DNA from: Eubacteriales bacterium
GTDB lineage: Bacteria; Bacillota; Clostridia; Lachnospirales; Lachnospiraceae
DNA length: 64,000 nt
Direction of reading: 5' to 3'
NCBI GenBank assembly: GCA_030524545.1
Contig: JAUNGM010000010.1
Coordinates: 62,001-126,000, forward strand
The position numbers were made by a program, and so were the translations under genes. The notes under the pieces are model-generated. The model was not told where the DNA came from. It worked only from the letters and a program-made list of their open reading frames with translations, and searched no databases. Shown here one piece after another: positions 1 to 9,844 of the stretch. Numbering within the stretch: position 1 is the first letter of the stretch; the number at the start of each line of letters is the position of its first letter.

Positions 1-335
1 CTTCCGAGAAAATTCATATCAAAGATAATATTTTCATATTCCATACGTTTTTGCAGGATGCCCCGAAGTCCGTGAAGGTGCCCAGGTAAAACAAGAAAGA
101 TATCCCCTTCCTTTGCCGTGTAGGTTGTAAAATCCACCTGTACAGTCCCGCTCCCACGTTTTATATAAATGATTTCCACGCTGTCCTGCCAGTGCAGAGG
201 GACAAAGGTAAAATCCGCAGGAATCGTACAAGGATAGACATTAAATGCAAACATTGTATCAGAGTGACGCTTGGTTTCCTGGTATGCAGGATTTTTTATA
301 AGCGTCGTATTTTCAATATTTTTCAAATTTTTCAT
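1..335 (-). CDS. AraC-family transcriptional regulator, N-terminal sensor part (cut by window edge)
   Basis: The reading frame starts at ATG 335-333 behind a GAGGGA ribosome binding site and runs off the left edge of the window, giving about 111 residues. The protein has the look of an AraC-type cupin sensor domain: a conserved LHWQDSVEIIYIKRG stretch, then VQVDFTTYTAKEGDIFLVLPGHLHGL-like spacing that places a His near the end of a beta-barrel strand pair, as in sugar-responsive AraC regulators. The DNA-binding helix-turn-helix half would lie outside the window, so the class is inferred from the sensor domain only. It is divergent from glycogen phosphorylase; whether it regulates that gene cannot be told. 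Confidence 0.75.
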   Translation of the reverse strand, partial: MKNLKNIENTTLIKNPAYQETKRHSDTMFAFNVYPCTIPADFTFVPLHWQDSVEIIYIKRGSGTVQVDFTTYTAKEGDIFLVLPGHLHGLRGILQKRMEYENIIFDMNFLG

Positions 336-547
336 AATATTCCCTCAATTTTATTTATATTAATGATGATAGGATTGTATTATATTTTGGTGGCATTATA
401 CAAGCATTTTTTAAAATAATGTATTAAAAATAATATATAGCAGTTGGGAATGCCGCAATTCATTCTGGAACGACGGCATGTAAGTTTGGGGTCTGTTGGG
501 GACAGAGGGTTCATTTCACATTGCGTAAAATGAAAGGAGATTTTATC

Positions 548-2830
548 ATGATGAAAATGAAGAACGTCAAAGAAATCGAAGCAGCTTTAACAAAAGCCTG
601 CAAAAAAGAAATGGAACAGTGTTCCTATGAAGAATTATACACAGCACTGCTTCATATCGTGGAAGAGGAAAGTGAAAAGAAGGCAGAGCCTGTAAAAGGG
701 CGTAAGCTTTACTATATATCTGCAGAATTTCTGATCGGTAAATTATTGAGCAACAATCTTATTAACCTTGGGATGTATGATGATGTAAAAGCATGTCTGG
801 AAGCACACGGTAAATCCATGTCCGATCTGGAAGAGGTGGAGCCGGAACCGAGCCTTGGCAACGGAGGCCTGGGAAGACTGGCAGCCTGCTTCCTGGATTC
901 TCTGGCAACCCTGAACCTGCCGGGCGACGGCATTGGCCTGCGTTATCACTGCGGCCTGTTCCATCAGAATTTTAACAACCAGCTTCAGAACGAAACACCG
1001 GATTTCTGGCTGGGCGGAGACGACTGGGCAAGAAAAACGGAAAAGACCTATACCGTATCCCTTGCAGGCAAGGACTATACAGCACGGCTTTACCAGCTTG
1101 CAGTTACCGGATATGAGGGCCGAACCAATTTCCTGAACCTTTTTGACCTGGATACCATTGACCCGTCTGTGATCGGCGAGGGAATCTCCTTTGACAAGAC
1201 TGATATTGAGAAAAACCTGACCTTATTCCTTTATCCGGATGACAGCGATGATGCGGGACGGCTTCTGCGGATCTACCAGCAGTATCTGATGGTCAGCGCA
1301 GGTGCGCAGATGATTCTGGAGGAATGCATGGAGCGCGGAAGTAATCTTCATGATCTCGACCAGTACGCAGCCATCCAGATCAATGATACCCATCCGTCCA
1401 TGGTGATTCCGGAGCTGATCCGCCTTCTGTGCGAAAAGGGAATTGATTTTGACGAAGCCACAGAAATCGTGACAAAGGTATGCGCATATACGAACCATAC
1501 CATTCTTGCGGAGGCACTGGAAAAGTGGCCGAAGCATTATCTGGATACGGTCGTTCCGCAGCTCATGCCGATCATTGAAAAACTGGACGCGATCGTGCGC
1601 ACCAGAACGGAAGATACCTCCACAGCCATTATTGACGGCTATCAGACCGTACACATGGCGCATATGGACATTCATTTTACGCACAGCACAAACGGTGTTG
1701 CAGCACTTCACACGGAAATTCTGAAGAACAGTGAGCTGAACAACTTTTACAGGTTATATCCGGAGAAATTCAATAATAAAACAAACGGCATTACCTTCCG
1801 CCGCTGGCTTCTGAAATGTAATCCTGAGCTGACAGACCTGATCGAAAGCCTCATCGGCCCGGGCTTCAAGAAAGATGCATCCGAGCTGGAAAAGCTGATG
1901 GATTTTGTAAATGACGAAAAGGTTCTGGCAAAGCTTGAGGATATTAAATACGATAACAAAGCGGCCCTTGCAGGGTGGCTTGCGCATACCCGGAATGTAA
2001 CCGTGAACCCGGAGAGTATGTTCATGATCCAGTCCAAGCGTCTGCATGAATACAAGCGCCAGCAGTTAAATCTGCTGTACCTGATCCATCAGTATTTTGA
2101 GATCAAGGCGGGACATATGCCGGAGAAACCGATTACCGCGATCTTCGGCGCCAAAGCTGCACCTGCCTATACGATTGCGAAGGACATCATCCATGCACTC
2201 TTAACTCTGTCAAGGGTATTTGCGGACGATAAGGAAGTGTCCCGGTGGATGCAGATCGTATTTATCGAAAACTATAATGTGACCGCAGCAGAAAAGATGA
2301 TTCCTGCATGTGACCTTTCCGAGCAGATCAGCCTGGCCTCCAAAGAAGCTTCCGGTACAGGCAACATGAAATTCATGCTGAACGGCGCCCTGACACTGGG
2401 CGCTATGGATGGAGCAAACGTGGAAATCGCAGAAGCCGTAGGAAACAATAACATCTATATTTTCGGACAGAGCAGTGACCAGGTGATCCGCCGCTACCGT
2501 AACGGCGACTACTGTGCAAGAGAATGGTATGAAATTGACCCGAATATCCGAAGAGCCATTGATTTCCTTACCAGTGAAGAAATGCTTGCCCATGGGAAGC
2601 AGGAAAACCTGGAGCGTCTCAAAAACGAGCTGATCTGGAAAGACTGGTTCCAGACATTGCCTGACTTCAATGCATACATTGTCCGCAAAAACCAGGCAGT
2701 TGCCGACTACGCCCGGAACCCGAAAGACTGGACACGCAGAACCCTGATCAATATCAGCAAAGCCGGTTTCTTCTCCTCCGACCGTACCATTGCAGAGTAC
2801 AATGACGATATCTGGCATTTAGGTAAATAA
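548..2830 (+). CDS. glgP: Glycogen/alpha-glucan phosphorylase
   Basis: Glycogen phosphorylase (GT35) releases glucose 1-phosphate from the non-reducing ends of glycogen or maltodextrin using phosphate and pyridoxal phosphate. The protein (about 760 residues, normal for the short clostridial form) shows the N-terminal YYISAEFLIGKLLSNNL and PSLGNGGLGRLAACFLDSLA motifs, the ATIQINDTHP-type motif (here AAIQINDTHPSMVIPELIR) and the pyridoxal phosphate motif EASGTGNMKFMLNGA with the cofactor lysine at about residue 608. ATG 548 is chosen because AAAGGAGA lies at the right distance; an upstream in-frame TTG at 521 has no such site. It is monocistronic, with its own terminator, and acts in the cytoplasm. 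Confidence 0.95.
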   Translation: MMKMKNVKEIEAALTKACKKEMEQCSYEELYTALLHIVEEESEKKAEPVKGRKLYYISAEFLIGKLLSNNLINLGMYDDVKACLEAHGKSMSDLEEVEPEPSLGNGGLGRLAACFLDSLATLNLPGDGIGLRYHCGLFHQNFNNQLQNETPDFWLGGDDWARKTEKTYTVSLAGKDYTARLYQLAVTGYEGRTNFLNLFDLDTIDPSVIGEGISFDKTDIEKNLTLFLYPDDSDDAGRLLRIYQQYLMVSAGAQMILEECMERGSNLHDLDQYAAIQINDTHPSMVIPELIRLLCEKGIDFDEATEIVTKVCAYTNHTILAEALEKWPKHYLDTVVPQLMPIIEKLDAIVRTRTEDTSTAIIDGYQTVHMAHMDIHFTHSTNGVAALHTEILKNSELNNFYRLYPEKFNNKTNGITFRRWLLKCNPELTDLIESLIGPGFKKDASELEKLMDFVNDEKVLAKLEDIKYDNKAALAGWLAHTRNVTVNPESMFMIQSKRLHEYKRQQLNLLYLIHQYFEIKAGHMPEKPITAIFGAKAAPAYTIAKDIIHALLTLSRVFADDKEVSRWMQIVFIENYNVTAAEKMIPACDLSEQISLASKEASGTGNMKFMLNGALTLGAMDGANVEIAEAVGNNNIYIFGQSSDQVIRRYRNGDYCAREWYEIDPNIRRAIDFLTSEEMLAHGKQENLERLKNELIWKDWFQTLPDFNAYIVRKNQAVADYARNPKDWTRRTLINISKAGFFSSDRTIAEYNDDIWHLGK

Positions 2831-2839
2831 AGTAATATG

Positions 2840-2887
2840 AAAAAGCAGCGCCTGCCGTTTTGTTACAGCGGGAGCTGCTTTTTTTCT
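2840..2887 (+). terminator. Intrinsic terminator of glgP
   Basis: AAAAGCAGC and GCTGCTTTTT arms separated by a 24-base loop and ending in a run of T, nine bases after the glgP stop codon. Confidence 0.8.
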
Positions 2888-3003
2888 AAATCGTTTTGGA
2901 GTCCGCTGGGAAAATATGAAAATACCTACATTTGTCCTGGCTTCTATGTTATACTTCTAAAGAGAGGGCAAATGATGCAGGCAGGCCGCAGAACAGATTG
3001 AAA

Positions 3004-4323
3004 TTACCCGGAATACCTTTCTTCGGCTATATTGGCCAGCTCTTCAATGGCATAAAGCGGCAGGTTCAGAAGCCATCCCTCATCGCGATAGTCGGCCATA
3101 GAAGTACGTACAGAGAGCCTGGGATGAAATTTTTCTTTATAAGTTTTCAGGCTTTTGGCTCGGAGATTGACCTCTGCCTTTACTTCTACGGGCATGACCG
3201 ATTCGCCGTTGTCTACCAGAAAATCAATTTCACAGGAGCCGCGGTCATTTGTGTAATAGTATGTGTGAAAGGCGGGGATAGCGGCAAGCTGCTGCATAAC
3301 ATATTGTTCCGTAAGTGCGCCTTTAAATTCGATAAACAGATCATTGCCGTTAAGTAATACCTGCTGGCGCAGGCCGGTCATGCATCCGAGAAGCCCTACA
3401 TCCACAATAAAAAGCTTAAAAGCTTTTAAATCCTCATAAGCTTTCAGCGGCAGATTTGGACTGCTGACACGGCTTACTTTATGGACAAGGCCGCAGTCAG
3501 ACAGCCACATGATCGCCGCTTCATAGTCCTTAGCCCTGCCGCCTTCCCTGACAAGGCCGTAAAGGAATTTTTTATTTTCTCTGGCAAGCTGGGATGGAAT
3601 ACTGTTCCAAAGCATACGAATCCTCGGTACGATTTCATTGGGTGCATGTTTCGAAAAATCCTGTTCATAGGCTGCCAGAATTCTTTTCTGCACCTCACGG
3701 GCTTCGTTGAAATCGCTGTTCTCTGAAAAACGCAGAACGGCCTCCGGCATACCGCCTACAAAATAATAATACTTTAAAGAATCAACAAAGGTTTGCCGGA
3801 AATTGGTGATCATGGAGAAATCCTGCTGAGATAATAATTCAGCGAAGCGTTCCTTTCCTGTGGCAATCAAAAATTCTTTGAAAGACAGAGGATACAGTTT
3901 CAGGAAATCCACTTTGCCAACAGGGAAGGAAGTTCCGCTGTGCAGGGCAATTCCCAGCAGAGAGCCGGCGCAGATAATATGATATTGCGGGGCGTTTTCG
4001 CAGAAATATTTCAGGCTTGTAAGCGCCTTCGGAACTTCCTGTACTTCATCAAAAATAATCAGGGTATTTTTAGAATCAATTTTTTTTCCGGCATACAGCT
4101 CCAGGCCCAGAATGAGTCGGTCTGTATCCAGATCTGCTGAAAATAATTCTGCCATTCTGGAATTGGAGTCAAAATTAATGTAAACGGTATTCTGGTATGC
4201 CTCCCGGCCAAATTCTTTCATTAGCCAGGTTTTTCCCACCTGACGGGCACCTTCAATGATTAAGGGTTTACGATATTTATCCTTTTTCCATTTATAAAGA
4301 CTTTCCATTGCAAAACGATACAT
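3004..4323 (-). CDS. AAA_14/DUF4143-type ATPase (first copy)
   Basis: A predicted ATPase of the widespread AAA_14 plus DUF4143 architecture. The N-terminal part has a Walker A motif (GARQVGKTW, about residues 25-33) and a Walker B motif (TLIIFDEVQEVPKAL), followed by the sensor-like ICAGSLLG. The C-terminal DUF4143 part ends in a PD-(D/E)XK-like pattern (CEIDFLVDNGE ... VMPVEVKAE), a fold often linked to nucleases; activity has not been shown for the family, so the role stays unknown. ATG 4323 is preferred; a GTG at 4335 and TTG at 4329 lie closer to the AGGAGG and cannot be excluded. It is monocistronic and preceded by a set of phased repeats (4382-4490). Such genes are often acquired and present in several copies; a second, distinct copy lies at 19251. 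Confidence 0.85.
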   Translation of the reverse strand: MYRFAMESLYKWKKDKYRKPLIIEGARQVGKTWLMKEFGREAYQNTVYINFDSNSRMAELFSADLDTDRLILGLELYAGKKIDSKNTLIIFDEVQEVPKALTSLKYFCENAPQYHIICAGSLLGIALHSGTSFPVGKVDFLKLYPLSFKEFLIATGKERFAELLSQQDFSMITNFRQTFVDSLKYYYFVGGMPEAVLRFSENSDFNEAREVQKRILAAYEQDFSKHAPNEIVPRIRMLWNSIPSQLARENKKFLYGLVREGGRAKDYEAAIMWLSDCGLVHKVSRVSSPNLPLKAYEDLKAFKLFIVDVGLLGCMTGLRQQVLLNGNDLFIEFKGALTEQYVMQQLAAIPAFHTYYYTNDRGSCEIDFLVDNGESVMPVEVKAEVNLRAKSLKTYKEKFHPRLSVRTSMADYRDEGWLLNLPLYAIEELANIAEERYSG

Positions 4324-4381
4324 AGACAAATACACCTCCTGATTGCTTCCTAAATTTAGTATATCACTTATTGCGTAAAAT

Positions 4382-4492
4382 ACAATGAAAAAAAGCTGAT
4401 AGAAAACAAAAATAACAATGAAAAAAACATAATAGTAACAAAAATAACAACGAGAAAATGTGTAATGACAACAAAAAATGCAACGAAAAATT
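4382..4492. repeat. Phased A-rich direct repeats upstream of AAA_14 gene
   Basis: Four degenerate repeats of an ACAAYGAAAAA core begin at 4382, 4415, 4447 and 4480, i.e. 33, 32 and 33 bases apart, close to three helical turns. The stretch lies directly upstream of the minus-strand ATPase gene and reads as T-rich motifs in that gene's direction. It could hold a multi-site operator or intrinsically bent DNA. There is no gene in it. Confidence 0.6.
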
Positions 4493-4587
4493 TCCTATAG
4501 CAAATTACTGTAAAAAGGATTATACTGAAAACCAGTATTTATCTGAGCGGTTGATGCAGAAGATATAGAAAGAGAAAGGAAATCAAC

Positions 4588-5139
4588 ATGGAGATTTTGG
4601 ATGTTGTGGATAAGTGGGGAAGACCGACAGGGGAGTGTGTGGACAGAGAAACGGCACACGCTCTTGGAATCCGCCACAGGACTTCCCATGTGTGGATATT
4701 CAGGAATAAGGACGGAAAGCTCCAGATCCTTCTTCAGAAAAGAAGCGAAGAAAAGGATTCGTATCCCGGATGTTATGATATTTCCAGCGCAGGACATATC
4801 CCTGCAGGAGTGGACTTTATTCCGTCCGCACTTCGGGAATTGAAGGAGGAGCTGGGCTATGAGGCAAAGGCGGAGGAGCTGATCTACTGCGGGCAGAGAC
4901 GTTTTACATTCCAGGGAGAGTTTCATGGGAAGCTCTTTCATGATAATCAGGTAAGCAATGTTTATGCACTCTGGCTAGACCGTGAGCCGGAAGAGTTTAA
5001 ATTACAGAAATCAGAAGTGGCAGAGGTGGCCTGGTTTGATTTCCGGGAGTGCATGGAAAAAGTGGAAAAAAACGAGATTCCATATTGTATTTTCATGGAG
5101 GAATTAAAGATACTGGAAGAGAAGCTTTTCAGTTTCTGA
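4588..5139 (+). CDS. Nudix hydrolase, isopentenyl-diphosphate isomerase-like subgroup
   Basis: A 183-residue Nudix protein of the group annotated as IPP-isomerase-like or YfcD-like hydrolases, with the N-terminal EILDVVDKWGRPTGE segment typical of that group. The Nudix box lies at about residues 69-91: GHIPAGVDFIPSALRELKEELGY-like, of which the REXXEEXG metal-binding core (RELKEELG) is intact while the usual first Glu of the box is Val. Substrate is unknown; these enzymes cleave nucleoside diphosphates linked to other groups. The start is fixed by AAAGGA ten bases upstream. No operon partner: the Wadjet operon begins 106 bases downstream with its own candidate promoter. Confidence 0.85.
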   Translation: MEILDVVDKWGRPTGECVDRETAHALGIRHRTSHVWIFRNKDGKLQILLQKRSEEKDSYPGCYDISSAGHIPAGVDFIPSALRELKEELGYEAKAEELIYCGQRRFTFQGEFHGKLFHDNQVSNVYALWLDREPEEFKLQKSEVAEVAWFDFRECMEKVEKNEIPYCIFMEELKILEEKLFSF

Positions 5140-5176
5140 TATTGGGAGGGAACGGAAAGGTTTTGGGATACGCCCA

Positions 5177-5205
5177 TTGATTTCCATGCTCTTTTTTGCT
5201 ACTAT
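5177..5205 (+). promoter_or_regulatory. Candidate sigma-A promoter of the jet operon
   Basis: TTGATT at 5177, a 17-base spacer and TACTAT at 5200, ending 40 bases before the jetA start. Identified by eye from spacing and consensus. Confidence 0.45.
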
Positions 5206-5245
5206 TTACTGGAACTGAAATAAAGAAAACTACAAGGAGCTTCTT

Positions 5246-6625
5246 ATGTTTCATATCATACCGGACAACTTTTTTGTTCCGTTGTCATCTCCGAATAAAA
5301 TCGTATATTGGGAATGTATCTGCAGGCTGTTCTCCACCATGGAGCATCAGCTTTCTTTTGGTGTGGAGCGAGATGTGTTGGTGGATGAGCTGGAATACTA
5401 TTTTGACCAGGCACAGGCGGCAGAAGCGGTAGAGGAAGAATTTCAGGCCCTGGACAGCAGAGGAAAAGCCAACAGTATGCTGCGCAAGCTGGAATTTTAC
5501 GGATGGATAGAGATTGAGACAGACAAAAGCTACGTACAGAGAGTAAATTTCAAGGAATATGCAGTCCGGCTGGTGAAGACCCTGCTGGAAATCGCAGAGG
5601 GCAGGCAGATCGAGTATCAGGGCTATATCTATACCATTTACAGCCTGGTCCGCAGCAATACCGACCATCCGGGAATTGTGCTGCTTCAGATCCTGGAAAA
5701 CACCGACCTCCTGATCACGGGGCTGAAAAACCTGAATTCCAATATCAAGCATTATATTGATGAACTGACGAAGCACAGCACAGTTGCGGAGATCATGGAT
5801 GCGCTTTTTAATGACTATATCACAAATATCGTGGACAAAGCCTACCATCGTCTGCTGACTTCGGACAATGTTTCTAAATTTCGCCCGGAGATCATTGAGC
5901 GCCTGGAAGGCAAAAGCCGCAGCAAATCGTACCTTACGAAAGCTGCGGAAGAAATTGCCGGAATCAGGGAGATTTCCGCAGAGGAAGGAAAGGAACTGGT
6001 CTATCGCTATCTGCATGAAATCATCGAAGCTTTTCGGAATATGGATGATATTCTGATGGAGATCAACCAGAAAAATACCCAGTACCAGAGGGCTGCCATC
6101 AACCGTGCCAAGTTTCTGCTGTCCGGAAATGAGGATGTCCGTGGACAGCTAAAGGAGATTCTTCTCGGAATCAACGAAGCCATTAATGAAGAACATCTGG
6201 AACTGGGAGGAATCTACAGGATTGAATTTCTGGAGGGACTGATCCGGATTTACCACAGCAGTGTGATGGATGAGAATTCCCTCTATTCTCCTACGGAAGG
6301 ACGCAAAGAATTTGTGCCCCAGCAGCTTGCAGAGGAAGAACCGGATAGGAAGCTGCGCCAGGAAAAAATGCGCAGGCTTGCAGAGAAGATGCAGAGGATT
6401 TTAAGCCCGGAAAAAATCGGAAAATACGTGGAGGAGAACCTGGGAAACCGAAACGAAATGCATGCCGCCGAACTGCCTCTTGAAAATGTGGAAGATTTTA
6501 TCAAGATCATCTATATCCGTCTGTACGGGCAGCGGAAGAATATGCGGTATCAGGTGGAGAGCCTCAAAGAAACGGAGGCAGGCGGATACCGTTTTAAAGA
6601 CTTTATGATTCGGAGGAAGAAGTAA
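5246..6625 (+). CDS. jetA: Wadjet defence protein JetA (kleisin-like, MukF-type)
   Basis: JetA is the kleisin-like subunit of Wadjet, an SMC-family complex that recognises small circular DNA and lets the JetD nuclease cut it. This 459-residue protein matches the DUF5716-type JetA layout: an N-terminal winged-helix-like part (NFFVPLSSPNKIVYWECICR, then RGKANSMLRKLEFYGWIEIE), a long helical middle (about 110-330) and a C-terminal domain that would bind the SMC head. It starts at ATG 5246 behind AAGGAG. Its stop overlaps the jetB start (TAATG). It appears complete, but the partner genes jetC and jetD are broken, so it probably serves no defence role now. Confidence 0.88.
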   Translation: MFHIIPDNFFVPLSSPNKIVYWECICRLFSTMEHQLSFGVERDVLVDELEYYFDQAQAAEAVEEEFQALDSRGKANSMLRKLEFYGWIEIETDKSYVQRVNFKEYAVRLVKTLLEIAEGRQIEYQGYIYTIYSLVRSNTDHPGIVLLQILENTDLLITGLKNLNSNIKHYIDELTKHSTVAEIMDALFNDYITNIVDKAYHRLLTSDNVSKFRPEIIERLEGKSRSKSYLTKAAEEIAGIREISAEEGKELVYRYLHEIIEAFRNMDDILMEINQKNTQYQRAAINRAKFLLSGNEDVRGQLKEILLGINEAINEEHLELGGIYRIEFLEGLIRIYHSSVMDENSLYSPTEGRKEFVPQQLAEEEPDRKLRQEKMRRLAEKMQRILSPEKIGKYVEENLGNRNEMHAAELPLENVEDFIKIIYIRLYGQRKNMRYQVESLKETEAGGYRFKDFMIRRKK

Positions 6626-7239
6626 TGGAATTACTGGACGGGATGATTCAGAAAGAAAAAGACGAATTCAGACGAATCTGCAACCGATTGATCAGTACCT
6701 GCTTTTTGTGCAAGGGAAATGTCACGAATCGGTCGGATTATTATTTTGTACTGAAGCACAGGGAAATATTCCGCAAATATCTCGATGTATTGGGGTACCG
6801 GCTGGAGATCAATGAAGAATACGGTGTGATTCAGCTTACCAGCCCATATCATTATAATCATTTGAACCTGAAGCTCTTTGAATCTGTGATCCTGCTGATT
6901 CTGCGGATCCTGTATGACGAAAAAAAGAGAGAGCTTTCCGTTAGTGACGAGGTGATCGTAAATCTGGGAGATATCCAGGACAAATTTTTAAGCCTGCAGA
7001 TCAGGGATAAGATGATTGATAAAACTACCATGCGCAATGCATTGAGTCTGTTCCGGCGTTTTCAGATCATCGAAACCCTGGACCGGGATCTGGGAAACGA
7101 GGAATCCAGAATTTTGATCTATGATGCAATTTTGCTGGCTGTCCGGGTAGAGGATATCAAGCAGGCCCACGAAAAGCTGGAAGTGTATAGAAAGGGAAAA
7201 GTCAATAATGAAGAAACTGACGAGAATGAAGCTGATTAA
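6625..7239 (+). CDS. jetB: Wadjet defence protein JetB (MukE-like, DUF4194)
   Basis: JetB is the kite-like (MukE-type) subunit that bridges the JetA kleisin and the JetC SMC protein. This 204-residue protein has the size and layout of DUF4194 proteins: helical N-terminus, a winged-helix-like middle (NEEYGVIQLTSP, then a long helix with LFESVILLILRILYDE) and a second winged helix (MRNALSLFRRFQIIETLD). It starts one base inside the jetA stop and overlaps jetC by 32 bases, so the three genes are translationally coupled. It looks complete, which suggests the damage downstream is recent. Confidence 0.87.
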   Translation: MELLDGMIQKEKDEFRRICNRLISTCFLCKGNVTNRSDYYFVLKHREIFRKYLDVLGYRLEINEEYGVIQLTSPYHYNHLNLKLFESVILLILRILYDEKKRELSVSDEVIVNLGDIQDKFLSLQIRDKMIDKTTMRNALSLFRRFQIIETLDRDLGNEESRILIYDAILLAVRVEDIKQAHEKLEVYRKGKVNNEETDENEAD

Positions 7240-9844
7240 CTGGCATCGTTTTACCAACTGCATGATTGATTTCGGAAGTTCCACCCTGATTTCCGGAGAA
7301 AACGGTGCGGGAAAGTCCACACTTCTGGATGCGATTCAATTTGTGGTAAGCTGCTCTGCCAATTCCTTTAATAAGGCAGCCCACGAAAACGGAAAGAGAA
7401 AGCTGACCGGATACATCCGGTGCAAGACCGGAAAAGAAAACCGTCCCTATGAGCGGACGGGGGAGCTGAGCGCCCACATCGCACTGGAATTTTATGAGGA
7501 AAGCAAAGACCGCTATTTTATCATCGGCGCAGCGGTAGATTCCGCATCGGAAGGGCAGGAAACCACAGTCCGTTATCTGATTGACAATAAGCAGCTTACG
7601 GATGATATGTTTTTAAACGGACGCCATGTACGCTCTATTTCGGAATTCCGCACAGCCAATAAAGGGATCAAACAATGGTGCAAGACACAGGCAGAAGCCA
7701 GAAAGATGGTTTTAGCCAGACTTGGCAGGATCGAGGACAAATTTTTCAGCCTGATTCCCAAGGCACTGGCGTTTAAGCCCATTGACGATATCAAAGACTT
7801 TGTATATTCCTATGTTCTGGATGCAAAAGAGGTGAATATTGATGTTCTGCAGGAGAATGTGCGCACCTATCAGGATCTTGAGAGGACGCTGGAATCTGTA
7901 AAACGGCGGATGAGCAAGCTTGAACTGATCGAGAAGCGCCATGAAGAAGTAATGGACTGCCAGCGGAAGGACCGCATGTATGAATACTTTCTGCAGCAGG
8001 CCGAACTGGACATTACAAAAGAAAACATCCGGAAGACAGAAGCACAGATGCACGGAGAGGAATACCGTCTGAAGGAAGTAGAGCGTGACCTTGACGGGCT
8101 TTGCCGGGAACGCGACCAGAAGCAGGAGATGGAGACCAGCCTGCGGGTAGAATTGAAGCAGAATAAAGACTTTCTGGCTCTGGAGGAACAGAAAAAGGAA
8201 CGGGAACGGCTGCGTGCGGAAGAAGAAAAATGCCTGGATGAAAAGAAGGAACTGATGAAAAGTGTCCGGAAGGCAGCAGATGCGGCAGTGAAGCTTCTGG
8301 AAGTATCGGATGTGGACGACTGTATACAGGAATACCGTACCCGGTTAAAAGATATCGAAGCCATTACGGATGTTGCTGAAATGAAGCAGCTCACGGAGAA
8401 CGTCATCAGGTATAAAAATTCCATGTATGGAAAAATCCAGCGGAAGATGGCGGAAGTCCAGGTGGACCTTAACATCCGTAAGCAGGAGCGGGAAGAACTG
8501 ACCAGGAAAATCAGTCGGCTGGAAAAGAAAAAACTGACATATCCGGAAGGCGTAGAGCGGGTCATGACAGCAGTAAAAGAAGAATTTGCCCGTATCGGCC
8601 GTAAGTCAGAACCCTATGTATTGTGTGAGCTGCTGGAAATTAAGGACGAGCAGTGGCGCAATGCCGTAGAGGGCTATCTGAATACGCAGCGTTTCTATAT
8701 CCTGGTGGAGCCGGAGAGCTTTGACATTGCCCTTGGAATTTACGATAAGCTGCGGAAGGAGAAAAAAGCGTACGGTGTCGGCCTGATCAATACCCAGAAT
8801 ATGGAGAAATATGACAAGGCAGAACCGGGGACGCTGGCTTCTGTTGTTACCTCTAAAAATAAAAACGCACAGCGGTATATTCACATGGTTCTCGGAAAAG
8901 TGCAGATGTGTGACCGGTATGAGGATCTGAAAAAATATGCTACGTCCATCACAAAAGAATGTATGCGCTACCAGAACCGGGTAGCCAGTGCCATCAAGCC
9001 GGAAATCTTCAGTGTGCCTTTCATCGGCAGCCATGCATTTAAGGTTCAGTTAGAGCAGGCCAGGAAGCAGAAGGCAGCCTTGGATGTACAGGTAAAAGAG
9101 CTTGAACAGCGGCTGACTGCCATGGATTCTGTGTTTGCACCGTTATCTACAGATGCGGATGTGGACATTAAATACCGCCTGGATATCCTTTCCAATCTGC
9201 GGATGATCCGTCTGGAAATTAAAAAATGTGAGGACAATATCCGGACCCTGAAGAAGAATTCTTCCCTGATTCAGAAGCAGATACAACTGGAAGCTTTGGA
9301 AAAACTGGTGAAGGAGCTTCAGGGAGAAATCAGCCGGAAAAACCAGCAGATTGGCACCATCGGGCAGAGAATCCAGGAAAAGAAGGCAAGAATCGAAGCT
9401 CTTTTGCTGGAACAGGCGGACAGACAGACTGCCGTGGCGGAGCTGGCATCTGCGGCAGGGGATGCCCTGCCGCTCTGGATGAAAGAATATGAAAGCCAGA
9501 CAGGCCAGAAGACCTATGAACAATTCCGGGACAATTATGACCGCAGGCGCAAGGCAAACGAAACCATACGCAAAAATGCGGAAGAGCGGATGGTTGACTG
9601 CATGATCACCTATAAAACAGAGCATGATTTCGGTGCTGCCGCCAGTATGGCAGGCTATCCGGAATTTGCCCTGGAAATCCATAAAGGAATACCTGGAGTT
9701 GGAAGATACGGAAGAAACGGAGCGGCTTATCCGGGCAATCATGGCGATAGAGGAGAACCGGGAGGAAGGATATATCCGCGAGTTTTCCGTCAGATGTTTC
9801 GGAGATACAAAGATGCTGGAAAAGCGGCTGGGACTGATCGGTAA
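7208..9844 (+). pseudogene. jetC: Wadjet SMC ATPase JetC, 3' part deleted
   Basis: JetC is the SMC/MukB-like motor of Wadjet. The N-terminal head is present, with Walker A GENGAGKST at residues 30-38, followed by a long coiled coil, a hinge-like globular region (about 450-590) and the returning coil. At about residue 825 (YPEFALEIHK, near 9685) recognisable JetC ends; the frame then reads 50-odd residues of out-of-frame jetD DNA to a stop at 9844. The family is normally about 1,100 residues. The ABC signature, Walker B and D-loop of the C-terminal head, needed to make an ATPase site, are absent from all frames here. JetC plus JetD together occupy room for about 1,090 residues instead of the usual 1,450-1,500. 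Confidence 0.85.

Noticed and set aside
336-547. Riboswitch in the leader of glgP
   Set aside because: Only a weak ATGCCG/CGGCAT hairpin is visible; no known aptamer core was recognised.
2932-3357. Plus-strand open frame opposite the AAA_14 gene
   Set aside because: It is antisense to a clear ATPase gene and lacks protein-family features.
4382-4492. CRISPR-like array
   Set aside because: The units are degenerate, only four in number, without unique spacers of set length and without cas genes.
9624-9677. Possible independent N-terminus of JetD from ATG 9624
   Set aside because: These codons are jetC sequence in another frame, without ribosome binding site; not a true start.
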